Below the pieces are notes generated by a model. That model was not told where the DNA came from and searched no databases. It saw nothing but the letters and a program-made list of their open reading frames with translations. From assembly GCA_031262035.1 (NCBI GenBank), contig JAISIL010000086.1:1-49312 (forward strand): a stretch of DNA of 49,312 bases, given 5' to 3'. Made by a program: the position numbers and the translations under genes. Positions 25,493 through 33,866 of this stretch are shown here, in pieces. Positions within the stretch are counted from its first letter, which is position 1. Each line of letters opens with the position of its first letter. Source of the DNA: Spirochaetaceae bacterium (GTDB lineage Bacteria > Spirochaetota > Spirochaetia > Treponematales > Breznakiellaceae).

Positions 25493-26574
25493 TTAAAACT
25501 GAGCAAGGCATTAACGGCGTCGCCAAGACGGATACCGCCTTTTAGTCCGGCATTCAGGTAAAGCCTATTGCGCAGGTGGATATTCAGGTCGGCAAAAATT
25601 GATACGAGAAAGTTAATCGGTGCAGGATTCACCCATTTCCCTTGGGCGCCATCCGCATAAGTGATATAGGTATCCGTTTGCAAATCTCCCCCAAACCCGA
25701 TGCCAAAACGGGGCAGCAGGAAGCCCTCAAAAAAGGAAGGTTCGTAGAAGGCATTTAACTCTAAACTGACATGGGAGGCTGTAGCAGTATAAGACCGTTC
25801 TTTTTGCAGGTAGTTAAAGGTCCCTTCAAACCCAAAGCCAAGCGTTCCCCAGTCCTTCTGAATGGGCATCCAGGCAAAATCAAGCGAAGCGCCCAGGGGC
25901 ATAAGCGTATTATCAAAGTGTCCGCCGTTGGGCTCGCCGGGGCCAAACAAAATGAAAAGATTATAGTTGAGTCCCAAGCTAAAATACCGCTTCTCCTCGG
26001 GAGGTGCTTCAGGAGGCGGCTCCTCCGGAGATGGCTCCTCGGCCGGCGGCTCTTCCGGAGGCGGTTCTTCGGGTGGAGGTTCCTCGGGTGGAGGTTCCTC
26101 GGGTGGAGGTTCTTCGGCCGGCGGTGTTTCAGGAGGCGGCTCAATACGGCTCAAAAAGAAATCTATCATAAAGGGAATAAACTCGGTCGCCTCATCAACA
26201 GTCTGGTAGACCATTTGGTCTGAAACAACAAGACGCTCCGTGCTATTATCATAGAGGTAAAAATACAACTGCATCTCAGACCCAGCTGCATCATAGAGGA
26301 TTTCCGATGTTAAACTAAAGTTTGTGCCTTCGGCTTCGGCGGGTAAAGGCGGAACAGCCGGGTCAACCACCGGGGTGCTTATCAGGCCGGCCTCGAAATC
26401 ACCAATATCCGAAGCGTCTATTGCAGACTGAACAATCGGCACAATCGCCCCCGGATTGCTCTCTGCCTGCCCGCTATTGTCTACCGGAGAGAAAACCCCC
26501 ACCGTAGTAGCCGCATACACCCCCAGCACCTAAAAAATGAGAAGACAAACTATGAGAAAGCGTCTATAATTCAC
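25468..26574 (-). pseudogene. Outer-membrane beta-barrel protein with amber codon in its signal peptide
   Basis: The body (352 residues) has an N-terminal domain, a long Pro-Glu linker (PPPEEPPPEE repeats from 15-bp DNA repeats, residues about 130-180) and a C-terminal region of alternating strands ending in the Phe typical of outer-membrane barrels (GINFRF). The open part can start only at GTG 26529 (LGVYAATTVG), which lacks an SD and a full signal peptide. Reading upstream in the same frame gives (GTG) NYRRFLIVCLLIF, then TAG at 26532-26530, then VLGVYAA. Together these form a textbook signal peptide with an Ala-x-Ala-like cleavage site, interrupted by one stop. I infer a recent nonsense mutation, a suppressor-dependent gene, or a sequencing error. 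Confidence 0.65.
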
Positions 26575-26617
26575 CTCATCTTAAATATCGGTATTTAAGA
26601 CAAAATGATTAGAATAG

Positions 26618-28117
26618 CTAAAACACACCGGTTTGGGCACGGCCGATTTCATGTTCATCATAGCCGTCTTTTTTGTTGAATTCTGCTACAAACTTGCCCT
26701 CATACATTACCATGATACGGTCGCAGGTGCCGATTAACTCGGGCATTTCTGAGGATACCATGATGACGCTGAGGCCCTGGTCGGTGAGGTCGTTCATAAT
26801 CTTGTAGATTTCGGCCTTGGCGTTGACATCAATCCCCCGTGTCGGTTCGTCAAGCATCAGCACCTTGGGGTTTCGGGCAAGCCATTTGGCAATGATGATT
26901 TTTTGCTGGTTGCCGCCGGAAAAATTGAGGGCAAGGCGTTCGGGCAGAGAGGGCCTCACCCCGAGTTGTGTAAAATATTTATTAACAAAAGCCTTCTTTT
27001 TCTTTTCCTGCACCCAGATGCCGCTGCTGATTTGGTCATAGTTTGGCACACAGAGGTTGGTAGCCGCAGACATCGAAAGAATCAGCCCTTCGTTTTTCCG
27101 GTCTTCAGGTAGATAAATAACACCTGCCTTAATTAGTTCCCGTGGAAGAAGCCTCTCAATTTTCTTGCCTTCAAGATACACATCGCCTGAATCGTGTGGC
27201 AGAGCGCCAAAGGCAGACTTCATTGTCTCAGTTCTGCCTGCCCCTACCAAACCTGATATACCAAGAATTTCACCGCGGTTTAATTTTAGTGATATATCTT
27301 CAAACACACCTTTCAGGCTTAAATTTTTAATTTCAAAAACAGTATCATCTTTTATCTGTTTTTCCCGGTCAGGATAATAGGCTTCCAATTGCCGCCCGAC
27401 CATCATTGTTACCAGGTGATCTTTTGTAACATCTTTCATGTCTTCAATGGTGCCGGTAACAATACCGTCACGCAGAACGGTAACACGATCAGACAGTTGC
27501 AAAATTTCATCAAGACGATGGGATATATAGATGATGCCGACACCTTGTTTTTTCAGGTGCGCAATTATTTCAAAAAGTAAATCGGTTTCATGCTGAGTAA
27601 GCACAGCGGTCGGCTCATCAAAAACCATAATCTGTGAATTATTCGACACGGCCTTCGATATTTCTATCATCTGTTGTTGGGAAATAGTAAGAGATGAAAC
27701 TTTTGTGGTAGAAGGTAAATGCCCCTGCCCTAAGTTCTTCAAAAGTTTATCCGCTTCGGCAAACATCGTTTTCCGGTCGATGATAATTCCGTGATGGTTT
27801 TCCCTGCCCAGATAAATATTTTCTGCAATAGAAAGGGTGGGCACCAGGTTAAACTCCTGATAAATAACACCGATGCGTTTTTGCTGTGAATCGTGTGCAT
27901 TTTGCAGATGCACTGTTTCGCCCTGCACAACGATATCGCCTGAATCGGGTGAATGCTGTCCGCCGAGACATTTAATCAGCGTGCTTTTCCCCGCGCCGTT
28001 TTCCCCAATCAGGGAGTGAATCTCCCCGGCCTTTAAATTGAATGACACATCGGAAAGGGCCTTTACACCGGGGAAAGACTTACTGATATTTCTCATTTCG
28101 AGCAATATTTCTGCCAT
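26618..28117 (-). CDS. Sugar ABC transporter ATPase (MglA/RbsA family)
   Basis: 499 residues, two fused ABC domains as in monosaccharide importers. Domain 1 has GENGAGKST, signature LTISQQQMIEISKAV and IMVFDEPTAVL. Domain 2 has a degenerate Walker A (GLVGAGRTE), signature FSGGNQQKIIIAKWL and VLMLDEPTRGID. One active and one degenerate site is normal for this family. It is the last gene of a binding protein-permease-ATPase operon, overlapping the permease stop by one base. The substrate is likely a pentose, hexose or related sugar and cannot be fixed from sequence. Confidence 0.9.
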   Translation of the reverse strand: MAEILLEMRNISKSFPGVKALSDVSFNLKAGEIHSLIGENGAGKSTLIKCLGGQHSPDSGDIVVQGETVHLQNAHDSQQKRIGVIYQEFNLVPTLSIAENIYLGRENHHGIIIDRKTMFAEADKLLKNLGQGHLPSTTKVSSLTISQQQMIEISKAVSNNSQIMVFDEPTAVLTQHETDLLFEIIAHLKKQGVGIIYISHRLDEILQLSDRVTVLRDGIVTGTIEDMKDVTKDHLVTMMVGRQLEAYYPDREKQIKDDTVFEIKNLSLKGVFEDISLKLNRGEILGISGLVGAGRTETMKSAFGALPHDSGDVYLEGKKIERLLPRELIKAGVIYLPEDRKNEGLILSMSAATNLCVPNYDQISSGIWVQEKKKKAFVNKYFTQLGVRPSLPERLALNFSGGNQQKIIIAKWLARNPKVLMLDEPTRGIDVNAKAEIYKIMNDLTDQGLSVIMVSSEMPELIGTCDRIMVMYEGKFVAEFNKKDGYDEHEIGRAQTGVF

Positions 28118-29106
28118 TATTTTGCCTTCACCTTATTGGTCACTACATCGAGCGAACAGACCAGAATCAGAACAACACCGATAACGGTGGTCTGCCAATA
28201 GGTATTTACCTGCCAAAGCACCAGAGCATTGCGGATTAACTGCATGAGGAGCGCGCCGAGCATTGAGCCGACTATCGTTCCACTGCCGCCCATCATACTG
28301 GTGCCGCCGACAATTGCCGCAGAGATAGCATCCATACCCAGGGTGCCTGCCGCCGCCGCATTGCCGCCATTAAGACGCCCGGTTACCATGATTGCGGCAA
28401 TACCGGTAAAAAGACCGCAGATTAAATAGGAAATAGTATTCAGTTTGTTTGAATTGAGGCCGGAAAGAGAGGCTGCAACACGATTGCCGCCTACCGCCAA
28501 AAGACGGTTTCCCAGCACAGTTTTATCGAGCAATAGTTTGCCAATGATAACAAAAAGAGGTATACAGAAAATTAACACAGGAAAGGTTTCACCAAAAACA
28601 TTCCGCTGACCAAGGAAGTAGGTAAAAGAGGTGTTTGGAATGTAGACCGGATACCCTTTTGTAATAACCAAAACAACACCCTTGCAGATACTGTCCATAG
28701 CAAGGGTGACAATGAAGGGATTCAGTTTCAGGTAGTTTACTCCCATCCCGTTTAAGAGGCCGATAAGGCCGCACATTGCCACGGCAACAATCATGGAAAC
28801 AGGATCATTGCCCGAGGCGCTCAGCGTCATTGCCATAAGGATAGAGCCCAGGGTCATATTGCTGCCCACAGAAAGGTCTATCCCCCCGGCGCTGATACAG
28901 AATGTCATGCCGATGGCAAGTATGCAAGTAATGGACATCTGTTTTAATACATTGGTAATATTGTTCAAAGTCCAGAATGAGTTAGTGCTTAAAACAAGCA
29001 CCAATACAAAAATTACTACGACCAGCACGAGGCTCAACTCTCTGGTGCGCAAAATTGCATCAATTATTTTTTTACCGCGTCCTTCGGCAATTTTGTTATC
29101 GGACAT
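28117..29106 (-). CDS. Sugar ABC transporter permease (RbsC family)
   Basis: 329 residues with about eight to ten membrane segments and the RbsC/XylH-type motifs AGGIDLSVGSNMTLG, NGMGVNYLKLNPFIVTLAM and MDAISAAIVGGTSMMGGSGT. I chose the ATG at 29106 because AAGGAGA lies seven bases upstream. The longer frame from 29184 reads through the palindromic repeat (PSPSPSRKGRG) and is not needed. Only one permease gene is present, so it probably works as a homodimer with the double-ABC ATPase encoded next. Confidence 0.9.
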   Translation of the reverse strand: MSDNKIAEGRGKKIIDAILRTRELSLVLVVVIFVLVLVLSTNSFWTLNNITNVLKQMSITCILAIGMTFCISAGGIDLSVGSNMTLGSILMAMTLSASGNDPVSMIVAVAMCGLIGLLNGMGVNYLKLNPFIVTLAMDSICKGVVLVITKGYPVYIPNTSFTYFLGQRNVFGETFPVLIFCIPLFVIIGKLLLDKTVLGNRLLAVGGNRVAASLSGLNSNKLNTISYLICGLFTGIAAIMVTGRLNGGNAAAAGTLGMDAISAAIVGGTSMMGGSGTIVGSMLGALLMQLIRNALVLWQVNTYWQTTVIGVVLILVCSLDVVTNKVKAK

Positions 29107-29144
29107 GACATTCTCCTTTGCTACTATTCCTTCAGTAGAATATT

Positions 29145-29234
29145 CTCCCCTCCCCTTGCGGGAGGGGCTGGGGGAGGGGTGCACGAATCGCGTCTACCCC
29201 CCACCCAACCTCCCCCGCAAGGGGGGAGGAGTAA
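29145..29234. repeat. Two-armed G/C-rich palindromic repeat, copy 2
   Basis: Arms at 29145-29180 and 29195-29234 face each other, each with a CTCCCC-TTGC/GCAA-GGGG hairpin. It lies between the binding-protein and permease genes of one operon, where it could stabilise the upstream mRNA segment as REP elements do. Confidence 0.85.
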
Positions 29235-29240
29235 CTTACA

Positions 29241-30242
29241 CTAATTAGCCCACTGCGGATATTCCGCGGCTACATTCGATTTATCTACCACATGGTTCGG
29301 GGTGTGCACGATATCTTGTGCAGCCGGTATTCCCTGAACTGCATTCAACATCTGCTTGCAGCCTTCAACGCCCCAGTTGAACTGGCCCTGCACTACTGTT
29401 GATGAAATGACACCGGAGGCGACGGCCCTGATAATCGTTTCCAAATCGTCGGAAAGCACCGCGAAGTGGTCTTTCGATGTCCAATTTTTTTGCCCAAACA
29501 AATTGACTGCATTCTCTCCGCCTGCATCCATGTAAATTAAGCAGCCGAAGTCAGGATTCAATGTTGACATATCTTCAAGGTCTGCGGCAGCCTGTGCAAA
29601 GTTTGTGCCGTATGTGCGTTCAGCAGCTATTTTGATACCGGCTTCTTTGTCAAGGGTTTCATGAATACCGCGATTGCGGTCGACCATTGCGGTCTGAGTC
29701 ATCTGGCCCTGCTCAATAATGACCGTGCCCTTGCCGCCCAAGAGTTTGATTGCCTCTTTTGCCATGGTAACGCCAACCGAATAGTGGTCGGAACCGACAA
29801 AGCAATAGCGCTTGGAATCGGGAATATCGGCATCAATAAGAACAACCGGAACGCCCTTTGCCACTGCATTGTCAACAAGCGGCCTTATGGCATTCGGATC
29901 GAGCGGAGCGATACAGATAGCATCGACACCCTGAGAAACCATGTCCTCAAAAATCTGAATCTGTTCGTTCAGCGCCATGTTCGGGGGCGAGTTCGCAATA
30001 ATTTCGATATCAACGCCCTTCTCTGTTTTGAGTTGCTTCGCACCTTCCCGCGCGCCCTCAGCTACAGTGTCCCAGAAAAAATTCTGGCCGGTAAGAATAA
30101 AACCAAAACGCAGAGTTTTGGCTGCCGCACTTGTTCCCGATGCAGAAGCGTCCGCCTGGGCTGCTTCCTTTTTCTGACATCCGGTGAACAGCATTGTAGC
30201 ACTTACTAAAAGCGCCGCAAATACGATTAGAAATTTCTTCAT
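29241..30242 (-). CDS. Sugar-binding lipoprotein of the ABC transporter (RbsB/XylF-like)
   Basis: 333 residues. The signal peptide MKKFLIVFAALLVSATMLFTGC ends in a lipobox. The mature domain is a periplasmic-binding-protein type I fold: LRFGFILTGQNFFWDTVAEGAREG opens it, AICIAPLDPNAI and PVVLIDADIPDS are the usual hinge strands, followed by YCFVGSDHYSVG. An SD AAAGGAGAAAG precedes the ATG. It leads the operon, so it is likely made in excess, helped by the palindromic repeat right behind its stop. The ligand is not identifiable; ribose, xylose, galactose or inositol are possible. Confidence 0.9.
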   Translation of the reverse strand: MKKFLIVFAALLVSATMLFTGCQKKEAAQADASASGTSAAAKTLRFGFILTGQNFFWDTVAEGAREGAKQLKTEKGVDIEIIANSPPNMALNEQIQIFEDMVSQGVDAICIAPLDPNAIRPLVDNAVAKGVPVVLIDADIPDSKRYCFVGSDHYSVGVTMAKEAIKLLGGKGTVIIEQGQMTQTAMVDRNRGIHETLDKEAGIKIAAERTYGTNFAQAAADLEDMSTLNPDFGCLIYMDAGGENAVNLFGQKNWTSKDHFAVLSDDLETIIRAVASGVISSTVVQGQFNWGVEGCKQMLNAVQGIPAAQDIVHTPNHVVDKSNVAAEYPQWAN

Positions 30243-30296
30243 AATCTTTCTCCTTTTTATATGCTAAATGATTCACATTTAACTACAAACTTTTAC

Positions 30297-30385
30297 TCCT
30301 CCCCCCTTGCGGGGGAGGTTGGGTGGGGGGTTGATAGCAGGCCATCGCTTACCCCTCCCCTAACCCCTCCCGCAAGGGGAGGGGG
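30297..30385. repeat. Two-armed G/C-rich palindromic repeat, copy 3
   Basis: Almost the same as copy 1, with arms at 30297-30331 and 30351-30385. It lies between the end of the carboxylesterase gene and the promoter region of the sugar-binding protein. Confidence 0.85.
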
Positions 30386-30405
30386 ACTTTATAAACAAAC
30401 ACTAT

Positions 30406-31926
30406 TTATAAATTTGCCAAAGCAAATGTTATAACCGGCTTTTCCGCCTCTGTCCCCATCCAGCAATTTTCGGACAACACAAAGGGTTTGTCGCATTCCG
30501 AATAGGGTTTCCATTGGGGCATAGGGCTGCCGTCCTGGTCATTCCCGTTGGGGTTGCCGCTTTTGATAAAATTGCACATATAATTGCACATCCGCCGTGC
30601 CAAATCATAATGTTTGCCGGTAAAGGGCCGCCAGGATGCAGCAAGGGTTTCAAACCAGAACCACAAGTCCACCGAATGGAAGCCGCCGGGATTATCATCA
30701 CCGGGAATATCACCGTCAAAAAGGTAATACCAGCAAGGCGGTGGATTTGCCGTCTTTTGTGTGGCACGGAAAAGGGCCTTTACCCCCAGTTCAATAGAAT
30801 TGTAACTTGCCTTTGCAAGTGTGTCTTCAAAATAGTGACCTTTAATTGCAGCCATAAAAGCATCTGCCTGAGCGTCAAAACGTTTTTTGGCAAAAGCTTC
30901 CAGTTCGGGCATCGATTTAAAATCGGCAATATAGGGAAATTCGGGAATCGTATGCCCTGCCATAAGGGGCACCATCTTCCGTTTGTTTTCAAAAAGCATT
31001 TTCATGCTGTTGTCCAAAAGATACTTGCCGTCGCTCACCGGCCCCCAGATAAAGGGTATTCCCTGCTGCATTTTCAACGCCCGGTATTCCTTTGTTTTAT
31101 CACGAATAAAAAAGGCATCGAGTTTGCGTGCTTCAGATAAAGTTTTAACGCCCAGAAATTCAAAAAATTCCTTTCCGGTTTCTTCTGCAAGGCTCAAATT
31201 CCGGTCCATCCGCGGGCCGCCTTCACCATAGAAGGGAAGCATCAGGGCGCTCATCATAATGGCACGGACAAAAAGGCCCTCGGTTTGCGGCGATGTAAGG
31301 TGTGCAGAAACACTGCCCCCACCCGCCGACTGCCCGCCAATGCTGATATTCAAAGGATCGCCCCCAAAGGCTGCAATATTTCGTTTAGCCCATTCCATGC
31401 CTGCCTTTTGGTCAAGCAGGCCGAAGTTGGCCGGAGCGGCAGGATTTTCCGCAGTAATCTCAGGATGGCACAAAAAACCGAAGCAGTTTACCCGGTAATT
31501 CACCGTAACAACAACGATACCACGCCTTGCAATTCGCTCACAATTAAATTCCATCTCGCGGGTATTGCCTTCGATAAAAGCCCCGCCAAAGAACCAGATA
31601 AAAACAGGAAGTTTTTCGCCCGCCTTATTCGCAGGCGTCCATATATTAAGGTAAAGGCAATCTTCACTTATCGGAATATCCGGGTCGACATTCCATTCTG
31701 CCGTATAAATATTGTTCTGTTCACCCGGCACCGGCTGCATGGAAATAGGGGCAAACTCATAAGCCTTTAAAAGGCCGTCCCATTTCCCGGCCGGCATAGG
31801 CGCATGCCAGCGAAGATTCCCCAGCGGAGGCGCCGCAAAAGGAATACCCTTATAAGAAGTGATATGAGGGTCGGCGCAGGGAAGCCCCCGCAACATGCCT
31901 TGTTCTATCTTTGTTTCTCGCAACAC
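30406..31926 (-). CDS. Type B carboxylesterase
   Basis: 506 residues, alpha/beta-hydrolase. It shows the N-terminal SYKGIPFAAPPLGNLRW, SEDCLYLNIWTPA, the oxyanion loop WFFGGAF, the nucleophile elbow GGQSAGGGS (the family usually has GESAGG) and a late His in FHSVDLWFWFE. It hydrolyses carboxylic esters; in a gut bacterium a plant-polymer or sugar ester is a plausible substrate, by inference from the neighbouring sugar transporter and AraC regulator. No signal peptide, so it is cytoplasmic. The start GTG 31926 has AAGGG upstream; TTG at 31923 is an alternative. A promoter faces it at 31951-31979. Confidence 0.85.
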   Translation of the reverse strand: MLRETKIEQGMLRGLPCADPHITSYKGIPFAAPPLGNLRWHAPMPAGKWDGLLKAYEFAPISMQPVPGEQNNIYTAEWNVDPDIPISEDCLYLNIWTPANKAGEKLPVFIWFFGGAFIEGNTREMEFNCERIARRGIVVVTVNYRVNCFGFLCHPEITAENPAAPANFGLLDQKAGMEWAKRNIAAFGGDPLNISIGGQSAGGGSVSAHLTSPQTEGLFVRAIMMSALMLPFYGEGGPRMDRNLSLAEETGKEFFEFLGVKTLSEARKLDAFFIRDKTKEYRALKMQQGIPFIWGPVSDGKYLLDNSMKMLFENKRKMVPLMAGHTIPEFPYIADFKSMPELEAFAKKRFDAQADAFMAAIKGHYFEDTLAKASYNSIELGVKALFRATQKTANPPPCWYYLFDGDIPGDDNPGGFHSVDLWFWFETLAASWRPFTGKHYDLARRMCNYMCNFIKSGNPNGNDQDGSPMPQWKPYSECDKPFVLSENCWMGTEAEKPVITFALANL

Positions 31927-31938
31927 TTTTTTCTACCC

Positions 31939-31967
31939 TTGACAGTCCATATTGTAAGTGGTAAAAT
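31939..31967 (+). promoter_or_regulatory. Distal promoter toward araC-type gene
   Basis: TTGACA (31939-31944), a 17-bp spacer and TAAAAT (31962-31967). A transcript from here would carry the large hairpin at 32041-32101 before reaching the regulator gene. Confidence 0.6.
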
Positions 31968-31979
31968 AGCATAAAGCAA
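31951..31979 (-). promoter_or_regulatory. Carboxylesterase promoter
   Basis: Minus strand TTGCTT (31979-31974), a 17-bp spacer and TACAAT (31956-31951). It overlaps the plus-strand promoter at 31939-31967, so the two may exclude each other. Confidence 0.5.
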
Positions 31980-32040
31980 TGTATTTTATTGCTCAATTTG
32001 TATCAATTATTGCCGTCCTGAGGGCGCAGAGGTTTTTTAT

Positions 32041-32127
32041 CTCTCACAGAGGCACGGAGAACACAGAGTCTTCCTCCGTGTTCTCCGTGCCTCTGTGAGA
32101 GATTATCCTCTGTGAGAGATTATCCTC
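32041..32127. repeat. 24-bp-arm inverted repeat followed by 17-bp tandem direct repeats
   Basis: The perfect arms 32041-32064 and 32078-32101 are made of CACAGAGGCACGGAGAACAC-type sequence. TGTGAGAGATTATCCTC then occurs twice in tandem (32094-32110 and 32111-32127), ending exactly at the -35 box of the proximal promoter. Tandem 17-bp sites at a -35 box are a common layout for AraC-type operators. Confidence 0.85.
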
Positions 32128-32157
32128 TTGACAAAATCGCACAACAAATGCTAAAAT
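32128..32157 (+). promoter_or_regulatory. Proximal araC-type gene promoter
   Basis: TTGACA (32128-32133), an 18-bp spacer and TAAAAT (32152-32157). The preferred ATG (32166) is eight bases downstream, so a nearly leaderless mRNA is predicted. Confidence 0.65.
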
Positions 32158-32165
32158 ACACCATT

Positions 32166-33176
32166 ATGACAGCCTCTCAGGAACTGGCCCACTATATGGA
32201 AGATTATGAAAAGAAAAAGGGAATCCTCAGGACTTTTGCCCTGTCGAGTGTTCTCCCTTCGGAGTCTCCTGAAAAAAACGAGGGGAGGCCGCAAAATCTT
32301 TTTATTAGCAAACTGATGACCGGAGACGAGAGCAACCTGAATGGCTCCCGTTACCGGCGAATCAGGGTGGCCCTTCCCCCAAGCCGGCAGATTAAGCGTT
32401 CCTGCCTCTACCTGCAAATGCTTGGTGCATGGAACTGCCTTTCAAGCCATTACACCCGGCGGAGCAACCTTGAATCCTACCTGATTTGCCAAACCGTAGC
32501 AGGGGAAGGCAGGCTTGAATATGGCGGCAAAACCTACAGCCTGAAACCGGGAACGGGCTTCTTTATAGACTGCCGAAAGCCCCAATATTACTATGCCGCC
32601 TCAAAAGAAGGCTGGGCATATAACTATATCCACCTCGACGGCTTTTCCCTGCCCGATTATTACGAAAGTTTTTCGAGCGGCGGCAATGTTACTTTTACTT
32701 TACCCGATACGGCCGCCTTCAACCGGCTTTTCGATGAACTGGACACAGCCAACCGGGAATCGGATTTTAAAGCGGGCATTCATACCTCCCGCATCTTGGA
32801 CGATATGCTCTGGCAAGTTTTCCAAAATGCCTCGCTCGACGATTATGATGCCGAAATGCCCCCGAAAATAAGGGAAGTGCGCGCCTACCTCAATAGCCAT
32901 TTTATAGAAGACATTAGCCTGGACAGCCTTTCCGCCCGTTTTGCCGTAAGCAAATACCACCTCTGCCGCCAGTTCGAGAAATTTGTCGGAAAAAGCCCCA
33001 TAGAATACCTAAATACTGAACGGCTAAAAACCGCAAAAACCCTGCTTTCCGCCACCGATATGACCATGGAAGCGATAGCCTACGAAGTAGGCTTCAACGA
33101 ACCCCTCCCCTTCTACCGCATGTTCAAAAAGTATGAACACATAACCCCCGGGGAATACCGGGCACAGAATGGGTGA
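32166..33176 (+). CDS. AraC-family transcriptional regulator
   Basis: 336 residues. The N-terminal half has an AraC-type ligand-binding cupin (GRLEYGGKTYSLKPGTGFFIDCRKPQYYYA). The C-terminal 100 residues form the double helix-turn-helix (IREVRAYLNSHFIEDISLDSLSARFAVSKYHLCRQFEKFVG and then MEAIAYEVGFNEPLPFYRMFKKYEHITPGEYR). The ATG at 32166 is preferred over 32112, because the latter lies inside the direct repeats and upstream of the proximal promoter. It is divergent from the carboxylesterase gene and probably controls it, itself, and perhaps the sugar transporter beyond. Confidence 0.85.
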   Translation: MTASQELAHYMEDYEKKKGILRTFALSSVLPSESPEKNEGRPQNLFISKLMTGDESNLNGSRYRRIRVALPPSRQIKRSCLYLQMLGAWNCLSSHYTRRSNLESYLICQTVAGEGRLEYGGKTYSLKPGTGFFIDCRKPQYYYAASKEGWAYNYIHLDGFSLPDYYESFSSGGNVTFTLPDTAAFNRLFDELDTANRESDFKAGIHTSRILDDMLWQVFQNASLDDYDAEMPPKIREVRAYLNSHFIEDISLDSLSARFAVSKYHLCRQFEKFVGKSPIEYLNTERLKTAKTLLSATDMTMEAIAYEVGFNEPLPFYRMFKKYEHITPGEYRAQNG

Positions 33177-33188
33177 AACCTACCTTCT

Positions 33189-33581
33189 CTATGGTTGATT
33201 ATTGCGTTCATTTACTTTATCAAGTAACTTTTGTAAGTCTTTATCGAAAGTATCAACTGGTTCTCTATTTATTTCATAATACCCTGCCAAAATACAATCA
33301 ACAAAATCAAGATTTGTTTGTCCAAAGTATTCGATACCCTTTAGAACAGCATCCCTGGAAGGTAAAATGGTTTTTGTTTTTGTAAAGAAATCGATCAGAT
33401 TTTGAGAGACTTCCATACGAGGTGTATTATAAAAGCCATGGAGAACAAAAACCACTTCGCACAAAGCCTCTATCGGAATTTCAACAATATTATTATCAAT
33501 GATATTTTTTGCCTTAGGTGAAAAATCGGCATGGTCATTCAGAAGGTAACGAAGAAGTATATTAGCATCAATTTTTCGCAT
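33189..33581 (-). CDS. PIN-domain toxin (VapC-like)
   Basis: 130 residues. The start MRKIDANILLRYLLNDH carries the first catalytic Asp, a central Glu follows (ALCEVVF), and LDFVDCILAGYY and VDTFDKDL hold the later acids; this is the metal-dependent RNase core of PIN toxins. I chose ATG 33581, where the PIN fold begins, and not 33626. The gene overlaps the antitoxin end by 14 bp and its stop faces the AraC gene 12 bp away. The target RNA is unknown. Confidence 0.82.
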   Translation of the reverse strand: MRKIDANILLRYLLNDHADFSPKAKNIIDNNIVEIPIEALCEVVFVLHGFYNTPRMEVSQNLIDFFTKTKTILPSRDAVLKGIEYFGQTNLDFVDCILAGYYEINREPVDTFDKDLQKLLDKVNERNNQP

Positions 33582-33807
33582 AATTTCCCACAACAGATTT
33601 TTCCCAGAACCCTTTTTCACCAACAATTTTCAATGGATTAGCATACCGATGAAGACAGCCAAAGACACTTGCAGATGAAGTCGCCGATAAATAGTCCGAA
33701 TTTTCTTTGGCCCGTTGTATAATAAAGTCAACAAAATCTGATACTTCATCAAGATAAGTATCAGGTATTATCCGAACCTTATTTATTAAAAGTTCCGTCT
33801 TACTCAT
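33568..33807 (-). CDS. Antitoxin partner of the PIN toxin
   Basis: 79 residues. The N-terminal part (ELLINKVRIIPDTYLDEVSDFVDFIIQRA) resembles DUF2281/VapB-type antitoxins. The C-terminal part is likely the toxin-binding tail. It comes first in the pair and overlaps the toxin gene, as is usual, and a near-consensus promoter sits just upstream. Confidence 0.7.
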   Translation of the reverse strand: MSKTELLINKVRIIPDTYLDEVSDFVDFIIQRAKENSDYLSATSSASVFGCLHRYANPLKIVGEKGFWEKSVVGNYAKN

Positions 33808-33824
33808 ATATTCCCTTTCCCTTT

Positions 33825-33853
33825 AATATAATACATTTCCCCTATTCTGTCAA
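33825..33853 (-). promoter_or_regulatory. Promoter of the toxin-antitoxin pair
   Basis: Minus strand TTGACA (33853-33848), a 17-bp spacer and TATATT (33830-33825). An AAAGGG SD lies a few bases before the ATG at 33807. Confidence 0.7.
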
Positions 33854-33866
33854 CGCCCCCGACCCC

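Noticed and set aside
28117-29184. Permease start at 29184 with a PSPSPSRKGRG N-terminus
   Set aside because: Those residues come from the palindromic repeat; the ATG at 29106 has AAGGAGA at the right distance.
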